Source of the DNA: Mesorhizobium sp. B1-1-8
GTDB lineage: Bacteria; Pseudomonadota; Alphaproteobacteria; Rhizobiales; Rhizobiaceae
Assembly (NCBI RefSeq): GCF_006442795.2
Contig: NZ_CP083956.1
Location: 3,387,501-3,451,500, forward strand
Length of the DNA stretch: 64,000 nt
Direction of reading: 5' to 3'
The translations under genes were made by a program, and so were the position numbers. Of the stretch, positions 20,303-28,784 are shown piece by piece. Within the stretch, counting starts at the first letter, position 1. Each line of letters begins with the position of its first letter. The notes under the pieces were generated by a model, which saw only the letters and a program-made list of their open reading frames with translations, did no database searches and was not told where the DNA came from.

Positions 20303-20797
20303 GTGCTGAAGATCAATGACATCGGGCCGCAGGCCTATCGCGATGCAATGGCGCATTTTGCCGGCCAGGTCCATGTGGTGACCACCGACGGCCCGGCGGG
20401 CAAGCGGGGCGCAACGGTGATTGCCGCATGCTCGGTGTCGGACACGCCCCCCACGGTGCTTGTCTGCCTCAATCGCGAGAATCCCAAGAACGAGCCGTTC
20501 ATCAAGAACGGCAACTTCGCGCTGAACACGCTGGCCTCTGACCAGGAGGCGCTGTCGGTCGGCTTTTCCGGCATCACCGGCCTGCCGCCCGAGGAACGCT
20601 TCGCGCTCGGCGAGTGGGACGTGATCTCGACCGGCGCGCCGACGCTGAGAGGGGCGCTCGCCGTGTTCGACTGCGAGATAATCGACAGCAAGGACCTCGC
20701 CACCCATCGTGTGCTTTTTGGCAAGGTGACAGGCCTGCGCATCGGCGATAATTTGCGGCCGCTGCTCTACCACAACCGCGGCTACCACGTTCTGTGA
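20303..20797 (+). CDS. Flavin reductase family protein (RutF-like)
   Basis: The 164-residue protein has the flavin-reductase-like split-barrel pattern of RutF/HpaC: YRDAMAHFAGQVHVVTTDGPAG, then SVSDTPPTVLVCLNR and the GRR/RGYH-type C-terminus. Such proteins use NADH to reduce FMN for a partner monooxygenase. The GTG at 20303 is preferred because AGGTGGA lies upstream and the N-terminus then aligns with RutF; an ATG at 20258 is an alternative. No monooxygenase is adjacent. It may share transcription with the cox-type cluster that starts 28 bp later. Confidence 0.82.
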   Translation: MLKINDIGPQAYRDAMAHFAGQVHVVTTDGPAGKRGATVIAACSVSDTPPTVLVCLNRENPKNEPFIKNGNFALNTLASDQEALSVGFSGITGLPPEERFALGEWDVISTGAPTLRGALAVFDCEIIDSKDLATHRVLFGKVTGLRIGDNLRPLLYHNRGYHVL

Positions 20798-20825
20798 ACG
20801 GGCAAGCGGGACCTACGGAGACAAG

Positions 20826-21755
20826 ATGAACGGGCTTGCCCCGCGCGCCGCGCCAAGGTCGATCGACGAGACGCTCGATCTCTTGGCCGGCGCGGACTAT
20901 GTCGCTGACCGCTCGCTGGCGACGGTGCTGTTCCTGTCGCTGCGCATGAAGCGGCCGCTGTTCCTCGAGGGCGAGGCCGGTGTCGGCAAGACCGAGATCG
21001 CCAAGGTGCTGGCCGAGGCGCTCGGCCGCCGGCTGATCCGCCTGCAATGTTATGAAGGGCTCGACGTCTCCTCCGCCGTCTATGAGTGGAACTACGCCGC
21101 GCAGATGATCGAGATCCGCATGGAGGAGGCGGCCGGCAAGGTCGTGCGCTCCGACATGGAGCGCAATGTCTTTTCCGAAAAATACCTGATCCGCCGACCG
21201 GTGCTGGACGCGCTGACCGGCAAGGCAGACGCCGCGCCTGTCTTCCTGATCGACGAGCTCGACCGCACCGACGAGGCCTTCGAGGCGTTCCTGCTCGAAA
21301 TCCTGTCGGACTTCCAGGTCACTGTTCCCGAGCTCGGCACGATCAAGGCGGAAGAGCCGCCGATCGTCATCATCACCACCAACCGCACGCGCGAAATCCA
21401 CGACGCGCTGAAGCGGCGTTGCCTCTATCACTGGGTCGATTACCCCAATGCCGAGCGGGAGCTGGAGATCGTGCGCCGCAAGGTGCCGCAGGCAAACAGC
21501 CGGCTGTCGGCTGAGGTCGTCTCCTTCATCCAGAAGCTGCGCCAGGTCGAGCTGTTCAAGGCGCCCGGCGTCGCCGAGACCCTCGACTGGGCCGGCGCAT
21601 TGACCGAGCTCGACAAGGTGGCGCTCGATCCGGAGACGGTGTCCGATACGATTGGCGTGCTGTTGAAATACCAGGACGACATTGCCCGCATCGGACAGGG
21701 CGAGGGCCGGCGCATCCTCAATGAGGTGAAGGCCGAGCTTTCGGCGGCGGAGTAG
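20826..21755 (+). CDS. MoxR family AAA+ ATPase, CoxD-like
   Basis: The 309-residue AAA+ ATPase has Walker A GEAGVGKTE near residues 49-57, Walker B VFLIDELDR near 139-147 and sensor-1 IITTNRT. It matches MoxR/CoxD proteins, which work with a VWA partner to mature metalloenzymes; CoxD is needed to build the CuSMoO2 site of CO dehydrogenase. The VWA partner follows 5 bp downstream, consistent with a MoxR-VWA pair. Confidence 0.92.
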   Translation: MNGLAPRAAPRSIDETLDLLAGADYVADRSLATVLFLSLRMKRPLFLEGEAGVGKTEIAKVLAEALGRRLIRLQCYEGLDVSSAVYEWNYAAQMIEIRMEEAAGKVVRSDMERNVFSEKYLIRRPVLDALTGKADAAPVFLIDELDRTDEAFEAFLLEILSDFQVTVPELGTIKAEEPPIVIITTNRTREIHDALKRRCLYHWVDYPNAERELEIVRRKVPQANSRLSAEVVSFIQKLRQVELFKAPGVAETLDWAGALTELDKVALDPETVSDTIGVLLKYQDDIARIGQGEGRRILNEVKAELSAAE

Positions 21756-21760
21756 GCGCG

Positions 21761-23011
21761 ATGCTGTCGCCGCGTCCGGAACCCAAAGAAGCGACCGCTG
21801 ACGGGCGCATCGCCGATAACATCGTCTATTTCGCGCGAACGCTGCGCAAGGCTGGCATGCGGGTCGGGCCGGCCTCGGTCAAGGATGCGATCGAGGCGGT
21901 GCTTGCCGCCGGCATCGGCTCGCGCGACGATTTCTACTGGACGCTACATGCAGTGCTGGTCTCCCGCCACGAGGACCATCCGGTCTTCGACGAAGCCTTC
22001 CGGCTGTTCTGGAAATCGCACGAGCTGATCGAAAAGATGCTGGCGATGTTTTCGCCGGTGGCGCCGGACAGCAGAGAGAAGCAAAAACCACGCGCGGCAG
22101 AAAACCGCGTCGGCCAGGCGATGTTCGAGGGTCATCGGAAAAACCAGCCGGTGCGGGAAATCCCGGAGATCGAGGTCGATGCGCGCCTCACCTTTTCCGG
22201 CAACGAGGTGCTGCGCGGCAAGGACTTTGCTCAGATGGACGTCGCCGAACTCGCCGAAGCCAAAAAGGCAATAGCCGCCTTGCGGCTGCCTTTCGATACG
22301 GTTCGCACGCGCCGCTTCAAGGTCGACGCGCAAGGGCGGCGCATCGATCCGCGCGCCATGATGCGGTCGGCGGCGCGCACCGGCGGCGAACTGATCCTGC
22401 CGAAATTCCGCTCGGCCCGCGAAATGCATCCGCCGCTGGTGGTGCTTGCCGATATTTCCGGCTCGATGAGCCAGTACACCCGCATCTTCCTGCATTTCCT
22501 GCATGCCCTGACCGAGAAGCGCCGGCGTGTGCATGCCTTTGTCTTCGGCACGCGCCTGACCAATCTGACCCGGCAGATGCGCCATCGCGATCCGGACGCC
22601 GCGCTGGCCGACTGCTCCGCCGCGGTGAAGGACTGGTCCGGGGGCACCCGCATCGGCGACACGCTGGCCGAGTTCAACCGGCTGTGGTCGCGACGCGTGC
22701 TGGGGCAGGGCGCCGTGGTGCTTTTGATCACGGACGGGCTGGAGCGCGACGACGTCGCCGGCCTGTCGGAGGAAATGGAGCGCCTGCACAAGTCCTGCCG
22801 GCGGCTGATCTGGCTGAATCCGCTGCTGCGTTTCGAAGGCTTCGAAGTCCGCGCCCGTGGCGTAAAGGCGATGCTGCCGCATGTCGACGAATTCCGCTCG
22901 GTGCACAATCTCGATGCGCTTGCCGATCTGTGCGCCTCATTGGACCGCCAGCCAGCCGCTTCCGTCGATCTGCGCCGCTGGTTGCAGGCTGGCGAGAGGC
23001 GTGCCGCGTAG
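21761..23011 (+). CDS. VWA domain protein, CoxE-like
   Basis: The 416-residue protein has a long N-terminal helical region and a C-terminal von Willebrand A domain with the MIDAS motif DISGSMS near residue 230 and a second metal ligand in the WSGGTRIGD segment. It matches the CoxE family, the partner of the MoxR/CoxD ATPase. It starts 5 bp after that gene. The pair is expected to remodel a molybdenum hydroxylase in the cytoplasm. Confidence 0.92.
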   Translation: MLSPRPEPKEATADGRIADNIVYFARTLRKAGMRVGPASVKDAIEAVLAAGIGSRDDFYWTLHAVLVSRHEDHPVFDEAFRLFWKSHELIEKMLAMFSPVAPDSREKQKPRAAENRVGQAMFEGHRKNQPVREIPEIEVDARLTFSGNEVLRGKDFAQMDVAELAEAKKAIAALRLPFDTVRTRRFKVDAQGRRIDPRAMMRSAARTGGELILPKFRSAREMHPPLVVLADISGSMSQYTRIFLHFLHALTEKRRRVHAFVFGTRLTNLTRQMRHRDPDAALADCSAAVKDWSGGTRIGDTLAEFNRLWSRRVLGQGAVVLLITDGLERDDVAGLSEEMERLHKSCRRLIWLNPLLRFEGFEVRARGVKAMLPHVDEFRSVHNLDALADLCASLDRQPAASVDLRRWLQAGERRAA

Positions 23012-23072
23012 CCATATGTTTCCACGGGAAACTTTGGTTCCTTGAGAAAAACAGACTTTGTGAGAAACGACG

Positions 23073-23411
23073 ATGGACGAGAGCATTTATCTCGATGAGG
23101 CCCGCGATCCCCTGATCATCGCGGAAGGATGGATGAAGGACGGCAAGGATGTCGCCATCGCGACCGTGGTCGAGACCTGGGGTTCGGCGCCGCGGCCGGT
23201 CGGCAGCCATCTGGTCATCGACGCCGAGGGGAATTTCCATGGCTCGGTCTCCGGCGGCTGCGTCGAGGGAGCGGTGGTGACCGAGGCGATCGACGTCATC
23301 GGCAGCGGCAAGGCCAAGATGCTGGAATTCGGTGTCGCCGACGAAACCGCCTGGCAGGTGGGCCTGTCCTGCGGCGGCCGCATCAAGGTCTATGTCGAGC
23401 GCCTGGGCTAG
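23073..23411 (+). CDS. XdhC/CoxI family protein, N-terminal half
   Basis: A 112-residue protein containing only the XdhC/CoxI N-terminal domain, with VETWGSAPRPVGSHL, SGGCVEGAVV and the terminal LSCGGRIKVYVE. XdhC binds molybdenum cofactor and aids its sulfuration and insertion. The C-terminal Rossmann half is encoded by the next gene, 66 bp downstream, with a palindromic repeat between them. Whether the two halves act as one protein is not shown by sequence. Confidence 0.88.
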   Translation: MDESIYLDEARDPLIIAEGWMKDGKDVAIATVVETWGSAPRPVGSHLVIDAEGNFHGSVSGGCVEGAVVTEAIDVIGSGKAKMLEFGVADETAWQVGLSCGGRIKVYVERLG

Positions 23412-23413
23412 AA

Positions 23414-23461
23414 GCATGATCCCGCAAAGTGGGAACCGGTTTGCGGATGAGACCATGCTTG
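23414..23461. repeat. Palindromic intergenic repeat, copy 3
   Basis: The ends AGCATG and CATGCT are inverted repeats; the core GCAAAGTGGGAACCGGTTTGC is a diverged form of the AAAGTGTGNANCGGTTTT core seen in copies 1 and 2. It fills the short gap between the two XdhC-half genes. Confidence 0.5.
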
Positions 23462-23477
23462 GACAAGAGGCTTTCTG

Positions 23478-24182
23478 ATGGACCCATACGCGCTCAAAAC
23501 ACTGAATGAGGAACGCCGTGCCCGCCGCGCGGCGGTGCTGGTCACCGATCTCGGCGACGGTCGCGACCGCGTCGTGCGCGAGGGCGACCATGTTGCTGGC
23601 GATCTCGGCACTGCCATCGCCGAGGCCTTCCGCACCGGCAATTCAGGCTCCGTCGAGGCGGAAGGGCGAACCTTTTTCCTCAACGCCCACCTGCCGCAGC
23701 CGCGCCTGGTGGTGATCGGCGCGGTCCATATCAGCCAGGCGCTGGCACCGATGGCGCGGATCGCCGGCTATCCTGTCGAGATCATCGATCCGCGCACCGC
23801 CTTTGCCACGCCCGAGCGTTTCCCGGATGTGACTTTGCATGCGGAATGGCCTGAGGATGTGCTGCAGCGCGCGCCGCTGGACAGCTATACCGCGCTTGCC
23901 GCCCTCACCCACGATCCTAAGATCGATGATTTTGCGCTCAAGGCGGCGCTCGATGCGAAATGCTTCTATGTCGGGGCGCTCGGCAGCCGGAAGACGCATG
24001 CCAAGCGCGTCGAGCGCCTGCTGGCATCGGGCGCCAGCGCCGATCGGATTGCCCGCATCCATGCGCCGATCGGTCTCGACATCGGCGCGGCGAGCCCGGC
24101 CGAGATCGCCGTCGCTATCCTCGCCCAGACCATTCACGCCTTCCGCTCGCGCGGGCTCGAAAGCAAAGGCGCGGTGGCGTGA
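23478..24182 (+). CDS. XdhC family protein, Rossmann-domain half
   Basis: The 234-residue protein carries the XdhC C-terminal Rossmann-like domain: LVVIGAVHISQALAPMA, then ITHDPKIDDFALKAAL, YVGALGSRKTH and the IGLDIGAASPAEIAVAILAQ segment characteristic of this family. It is expected to act with the preceding half-protein in molybdenum cofactor handling. Its stop overlaps the GTG start of the next gene (GTGA). Confidence 0.88.
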   Translation: MDPYALKTLNEERRARRAAVLVTDLGDGRDRVVREGDHVAGDLGTAIAEAFRTGNSGSVEAEGRTFFLNAHLPQPRLVVIGAVHISQALAPMARIAGYPVEIIDPRTAFATPERFPDVTLHAEWPEDVLQRAPLDSYTALAALTHDPKIDDFALKAALDAKCFYVGALGSRKTHAKRVERLLASGASADRIARIHAPIGLDIGAASPAEIAVAILAQTIHAFRSRGLESKGAVA

Positions 24183-25789
24183 GGTTCGGTCCAGTCCCGA
24201 TCGATCTGGCTGAAGGCGCGGTGCTCGCGCATGCGACCGCTGCCGGCGAGCGGCGGTTGCGCAAGGCGCACCGGCTGAGCGGCGAGGATGTGGCAGCGCT
24301 AAAGGCGGCCGGCGTCACGGAAGTCATTGCCGCTGTGCTGGCTCCCGACGATCTTGGCGAGGACGCAGCTGCCGAAAAGATCGCCGCCGGCATGAGCCAT
24401 CGCAACGTCGATGCCAAGCCCGCCGCGACCGGCCGGGTCAACCTCCATGCCGAAACCGCCGGCATCTTTACGGTCGATGCCAGGATGATCGACGCCATCA
24501 ACGCCGTCAATCCGGCGATCACCATCGCCACGCTGGCGCAGCACGCGCCGGTCGAGCGGGGCCAGATGGTGGCGACGGTGAAGATCATTCCCTTCGCCGT
24601 GGCCGCAAATCTGGTGGAGAGGGTGGTGAAGATCTGCGCCGGCGGCGAGATCTTTGCCGTCAACGCCTATCGTCCGGTCAGCGTCGGCGTCATCCAGACG
24701 ATGCTTCCCGGCGTCAAGCCGAGCGTCCTCGACAAGACGCTGCGCGTCACTGAAGCACGGCTGGCGCGCTCCGGCGGGCGGCTGAGGGCGGAGCGCCGCA
24801 CGCCGCACGAGATCGCGCCCGTCGCCGAGGCTGCCGCCGCCCTGGCGCGCGACAACGACATGGTGGTGATCTTCGGCGCCTCGGCGATGAGCGATTTCGC
24901 CGATGTCGTTCCGGCCGCGATCGAGCAGGCGGGCGGCACAGTGATCCGCGCGGGCATGCCGGTCGATCCCGGCAATCTTTTGGTGCTGGGCACGCTGGCC
25001 GGCAAGCGCGTCATCGGCGCGCCGGGTTGCGCCCGCAGCCCGAAGGAGAACGGCTTCGACTGGGTTCTCGACCGGCTGGTCGCCGGGCTCGACGTGACGG
25101 CGGGCGATATTGCCGGCATGGGCGTCGGCGGCCTGCTGATGGAAATCCCGACCCGACCGCAGCCGCGCGAGCCGCTGCCGGCGAGGGCCGAGCCGAGGGT
25201 TGACATCGTGCTCCTCGCCGCCGGCCGCTCCAGCCGCATGGGTGGGCCGAACAAGCTTCTGGCGCTGTTCGACGGGCAGCCGCTGGTGCGGCGCACGGCC
25301 GAGCGGGCGCGGGGCTCGAAGGCTGTCGACACAATCGTCGTCACCGGGCATCAGCGCGAGCGCGTGCGCGCAGCACTCGCCGGCCTCAATGTCACGCTCG
25401 CCGACAATCCGGATTTCGCCGATGGCCTGGCGTCGTCGCTGAAAGCAGGCATCGCGCGGGTCGCGCCCGGCGCGGCCGGCGCCATGATCGTTCTCGGCGA
25501 CATGCCGGGCGTCTCCTCGAAAGACCTCGACAGCCTCATCGACGCCTTCCGCAGATCCGGCGGCCGGTCCGTCGTGCGCGCCTCCCACCAGGGCAAGCGC
25601 GGCAATCCGGTGCTGTTGCCGCGCTCATTGTTCCCGGCCATCGCCCACCTCGAAGGCGATACCGGCGCGCGCCATTTGGTCGAGGCCGAGGGCCTCGACG
25701 TTATCGATGTCGAGATCGGCAAGGCAGCCTCCATCGACGTCGACACGCGCGAGGCGTTGGAAGGCGCCGGCGGCGTCTTGCAGGATTGA
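24179..25789 (+). CDS. Fusion of molybdopterin-binding domain and MocA-like nucleotidyltransferase
   Basis: The 536-residue protein joins two enzymes of molybdenum cofactor synthesis. Residues 1 to about 335 resemble a molybdopterin-binding MoeA/MogA-type domain (LGTLAGKRVIGAPGCARSP near the end). Residues from about 343 form an NTP-transferase domain with LLAAGRSSRMGGPNKL, like the CTP:MoCo cytidylyltransferase MocA. The GTG at 24179 overlaps the preceding stop. Such a protein would make the dinucleotide cofactor for the enzyme served by this cluster; cytidylyl rather than guanylyl transfer is inferred from the xanthine dehydrogenase-type context. Confidence 0.85.
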   Translation: MRFGPVPIDLAEGAVLAHATAAGERRLRKAHRLSGEDVAALKAAGVTEVIAAVLAPDDLGEDAAAEKIAAGMSHRNVDAKPAATGRVNLHAETAGIFTVDARMIDAINAVNPAITIATLAQHAPVERGQMVATVKIIPFAVAANLVERVVKICAGGEIFAVNAYRPVSVGVIQTMLPGVKPSVLDKTLRVTEARLARSGGRLRAERRTPHEIAPVAEAAAALARDNDMVVIFGASAMSDFADVVPAAIEQAGGTVIRAGMPVDPGNLLVLGTLAGKRVIGAPGCARSPKENGFDWVLDRLVAGLDVTAGDIAGMGVGGLLMEIPTRPQPREPLPARAEPRVDIVLLAAGRSSRMGGPNKLLALFDGQPLVRRTAERARGSKAVDTIVVTGHQRERVRAALAGLNVTLADNPDFADGLASSLKAGIARVAPGAAGAMIVLGDMPGVSSKDLDSLIDAFRRSGGRSVVRASHQGKRGNPVLLPRSLFPAIAHLEGDTGARHLVEAEGLDVIDVEIGKAASIDVDTREALEGAGGVLQD

Positions 25790-25810
25790 CAAACCGAAGG
25801 CGAATTTCGC

Positions 25811-26713
25811 ATGCCTGCTGGCATGTCTTTCCGCTTCCGATTTTTCCTTGCACTGCTGACCGCCACAGCGCTTTCGCTTTCGGCCGCTGCTGGTCAGTCT
25901 TTGTCCCTTAAATCTTTCAAGGACGACCTATTCGCCTATCCACCGACGCTTTCGTCAGGCGACGGCGGCGCCTATACGGTCCTCGATTACCATGAAATGC
26001 GCGACATCAACCAGCGCGACGAGGTGCCGGAGAAGCGGGTGCGTGCGCAGTATACCGATACCGGTGTGCGCAAGCTGCAGCAGGATTTGATGCTGAAAAC
26101 CGATGCCGGCGATGTCCGGCATGTCGCGGTCGGAAAGACGGAAGGGGCGGCGATCATCGTGCTCTACCTGCACGGGCAGGGCGGCAGCCGCAAGCAGGGC
26201 GTCGACGACTTCACCTTCGGCGGCAATTTCAACCGCATCAAGAACCTGATGGCCAGCAATAACGGCCTCTATATCACGCCGGATTTCCCCGATTTCGGCG
26301 ACAGGGGCGCAGCTCAGGTCGCGGCGCTGATCGACCACTATGCCGAGAAATCGCCAGGCGCAAAAATCTTCGTCGCGTGCGGCTCGATGGGCGGCATAAT
26401 CTGCTGGAAGCTCGCCGATCGCAAGGACACCGGGAGCCGGATCGATGGCCTGCTGCTGCTCGGCTCGCTATGGGATGAGAGCTTTCTGGCCAGCCCGGCG
26501 TTCAAGCGCCGGGTGCCGGTGTTCTTTGGCCAGGGCAGCCACGACGTGGTCTTTGCCGTGGCGAAGCAGGAGGCGTTCTTCCGGTCGATCCTGGCCAAAT
26601 CGAAGACCTACCCGACCCGCTTCGTGCGCTTCGAAACCGGCACGCACGGCACGCCGATCCGTATGGTTGACTGGCGCGGCACGCTGAACTGGATGCTGGC
26701 GAAAGCGCCCTGA
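25811..26713 (+). CDS. Secreted alpha/beta hydrolase
   Basis: A 300-residue protein with a signal peptide of about 28 residues and an alpha/beta-hydrolase fold: the oxyanion region LYLHGQGGSR near 118, the nucleophile elbow CGSMGG (Ser near 191), an Asp in GQGSHD and the His in GTHGTP. A shorter start at 25823 is also possible. The periplasmic substrate is unknown. It lies 21 bp after the MoCo gene but has no obvious link to cofactor synthesis. Confidence 0.78.
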   Translation: MPAGMSFRFRFFLALLTATALSLSAAAGQSLSLKSFKDDLFAYPPTLSSGDGGAYTVLDYHEMRDINQRDEVPEKRVRAQYTDTGVRKLQQDLMLKTDAGDVRHVAVGKTEGAAIIVLYLHGQGGSRKQGVDDFTFGGNFNRIKNLMASNNGLYITPDFPDFGDRGAAQVAALIDHYAEKSPGAKIFVACGSMGGIICWKLADRKDTGSRIDGLLLLGSLWDESFLASPAFKRRVPVFFGQGSHDVVFAVAKQEAFFRSILAKSKTYPTRFVRFETGTHGTPIRMVDWRGTLNWMLAKAP

Positions 26714-26728
26714 TTTCTCTGTGGCGGC

Positions 26729-27778
26729 TCAGGGAGCCGTGTTGTAGTCGATGATCGTCTGCGGATTTTGCTCCCCGTCATAGGACGCATCGACGTCGTA
26801 CTGGACGAGCGAGAAATCGCCGTTTCGGAACAGATAGGTTCCCGATGACGAGGCATCCCCCACACCACGCCATTTGTCTGATGTGGTGATGGTCTTGGTG
26901 TTGTCGTCATAGTCCGAGTTGGTCGCCCAACCGCTCGTCTTGAAACCAATGATGTGAATCGACTCGAGCTTGCCTTCGTTGTTGTTGTTCTCGTAGCGGA
27001 TGTCGAGCTCCGGCTCGGTGAACTGCAACTGTGTGACACCGTTGATATCGTTAGCGATGTAGTAGACCGCGGTCTCGTTGTAGGCGGCCATGGAACAGAA
27101 GAAGCGGAACAGCCGCGTCTCGCGCTCCGGCTCGTCGGCGGCCGCATCCTTGTCCTTGTAATGGATGGAATGGGCTACCGGCTCGCCGATCGGCTTGCCG
27201 TCCGGGTCCTGCTTGTCGCACTGCGCGCCATAGCTGGCGAGGAAAGCCTTCTTGGCCTGTTCCAGCGCTTCGTCTTTCTTCGGCGGCGGCGGGCCGTCGC
27301 CGCAGCTTGCCGGCATCGCATCCTCGAATTCGGCGGTCGAAGGTTTGAGTGCGCCCTTGTCGATGAAGATCGGCTGGAACGGCGGCTCCTGGATCTGGGC
27401 GTTGACCTGGCGCAGCGTGTAGCAGCCGGCGAATACTTTTGCCTCGCCCTTCTTGTCGGTCGCCTGGATGGCGACAGGGACGCTGAAATAGATGCTGCCA
27501 GCCGCGCCCTCGTCCGATACGGCGCCGGTCTTGACCTCGACGGCGTCGGTGCCGTCATAGCCCTTCACAAAGCTGTTGAAGTCCTTTGCCGGCTTTGTAT
27601 CGCCGAAATATCCCCAGGCGCGGGCGAACTCATGCCGGTTGATGGCGCTGTAGAGCGAGCGGATGACCGCCTCGGCGCTGGACCTGTCGTCGACATATGG
27701 CGCGTCGGCCGCGTGCGCCGTTCGCGCGACCACGGCGACGGAAAGCAGGGCAGTCGCAGCAAGAATGACGCGTCTCAT
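26729..27778 (-). CDS. DUF1176 family secreted protein
   Basis: The 349-residue protein has a signal peptide (cleavage near AHA, residue 23). The C-terminal part (from about residue 165) carries DUF1176-like features: CSMAAYNETAVYYI, an ELDIRYENN segment and a SGTYLFRNGDFSLVQY strand. The N-terminal part resembles a small NTF2-like or SH3-like module (VIRSLYSAINRHEFARAWGYF). It is periplasmic or extracellular and of unknown function. The ATG at 27778 follows a strong GGAGG site. Confidence 0.75.
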   Translation of the reverse strand: MRRVILAATALLSVAVVARTAHAADAPYVDDRSSAEAVIRSLYSAINRHEFARAWGYFGDTKPAKDFNSFVKGYDGTDAVEVKTGAVSDEGAAGSIYFSVPVAIQATDKKGEAKVFAGCYTLRQVNAQIQEPPFQPIFIDKGALKPSTAEFEDAMPASCGDGPPPPKKDEALEQAKKAFLASYGAQCDKQDPDGKPIGEPVAHSIHYKDKDAAADEPERETRLFRFFCSMAAYNETAVYYIANDINGVTQLQFTEPELDIRYENNNNEGKLESIHIIGFKTSGWATNSDYDDNTKTITTSDKWRGVGDASSSGTYLFRNGDFSLVQYDVDASYDGEQNPQTIIDYNTAP

Positions 27779-27919
27779 CGATATCCTCCGCTCGATAACG
27801 AAAATACTACCACGGCGATTGCGGCGACGCGGTGACGCGGCCGCGCAGCCTGCTTGAAGAATCGCGGCAGGAGGCGCTAGCTCACCGCCCGCGGCGCTGG
27901 GCCGCTCAAGGAGATTACC

Positions 27920-28426
27920 GTGACCATTTCCATGTACGACATATCCGTCGGCGTCTTTTCGGCCCGGCTGAAGGCGCTGGCCAGCGTGCTGACCGCCGCC
28001 GAACAGAACGCCACCGAACGCAAGATCGATCCGAACGTGTTTTTGACGGCGCGGCTGGCGCCAGACATGTTCGCGCTGGCCAGGCAGGTGCAGATCGCCA
28101 CCGACCATGCCAAGGGTGCGCCGTCGCGGCTCGCCGGCCGCGAGGTGCCGAAATATGAGGACAATGAGGCCAGCTTCGCCGAGCTGCAGGCGCGAATCGC
28201 CAAGACGCTCGATCACCTGGCGACATTCTCGGCGGCCGATCTGGACGGATCGGAAGACCGGCCGATCGAATTGCGGCTCGCAGGACGAGAGGTTCAGCTG
28301 CCGGGCATCCAGTATCTGCTGAACGCGGCCATGCCGAACTTCTACTTCCACGTCACCACGGCTTACGACATCCTGCGTCACAACGGCGTGCCGCTCAGCA
28401 AGCAGACTTTCCTTGGGAATCGCTGA
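27920..28426 (+). CDS. DUF1993 family protein
   Basis: The 168-residue protein matches DUF1993, a DinB-related four-helix family: MYDISVGVFSARLKALASVL, then RLAPDMFALARQVQIATDHAKGA and the C-terminal NFYFHVTTAYDILRHNGV. The conserved His residues of DinB-like metal sites are present at the start of helix 3 and near the C-terminus. Function is unknown. It ends at a palindromic terminator shared with the convergent small ORF. Confidence 0.85.
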   Translation: MTISMYDISVGVFSARLKALASVLTAAEQNATERKIDPNVFLTARLAPDMFALARQVQIATDHAKGAPSRLAGREVPKYEDNEASFAELQARIAKTLDHLATFSAADLDGSEDRPIELRLAGREVQLPGIQYLLNAAMPNFYFHVTTAYDILRHNGVPLSKQTFLGNR

Positions 28427-28443
28427 CTTTAGGGTGGTTTAAA

Positions 28444-28468
28444 GGTTTCCCGGCACCACCGGGAAACC
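28444..28468. terminator. Bidirectional terminator
   Basis: GGTTTCCCGG (28444-28453) and CCGGGAAACC (28459-28468) form a perfect 10-bp stem over CACCA, between the convergent DUF1993 gene and the 54-codon ORF at 28487. On the minus strand it is followed by TTTAAA. Confidence 0.65.
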
Positions 28469-28486
28469 TCTTCGGTTCAGCGCAGC

Positions 28487-28651
28487 TCAGCGCATCGACA
28501 TTTCGCGGGCGATACGCGGAAAATCCGCCGGCTTGACGCCGATGTCGGCGCGGTCGGCGTTGCTCATCGCATTCAGCAGCGCGAGCGCCGCGCGGTAACG
28601 CTGGTGTTCCTGCGGCCGCGGCCGAGCAAACATTTCGGTGAAGAACCCCAT
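28487..28651 (-). CDS. 54-residue DUF1127-like small protein
   Basis: A 55-codon frame encodes a small basic protein beginning MGFFTEMFARPRPQEHQRYR and ending with the DUF1127-like run NADRADIGVKPADFPRIAR. The terminal helix and IG motif match the short DUF1127 proteins that bind RNA in alphaproteobacteria. It lies between a convergent terminator and a -10-like CTATAT at about 28687-28692 on its own strand. The strict codon bias of its third positions supports coding. Its ribosome-binding site is weak, which lowers confidence. Confidence 0.55.
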   Translation of the reverse strand: MGFFTEMFARPRPQEHQRYRAALALLNAMSNADRADIGVKPADFPRIAREMSMR

Positions 28652-28784
28652 GACTCACATGCCCCGTGTTGGTCCTCCCGACGCCAAGATATAGGCGATT
28701 TGTTAAAATTGTGCAGTGCAGCAATTGCATGGCTGCCATGCCAAGCGGATTTTTTTCGCCACATTCGATTTTTTCTGAAACTTA

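Noticed and set aside
23018..23032. parS-like site GTTTCCACGGGAAAC after the coxE-like gene
   Set aside because: It has an extra base compared with the parS consensus and the centre is changed; it is more simply a small hairpin between two genes.
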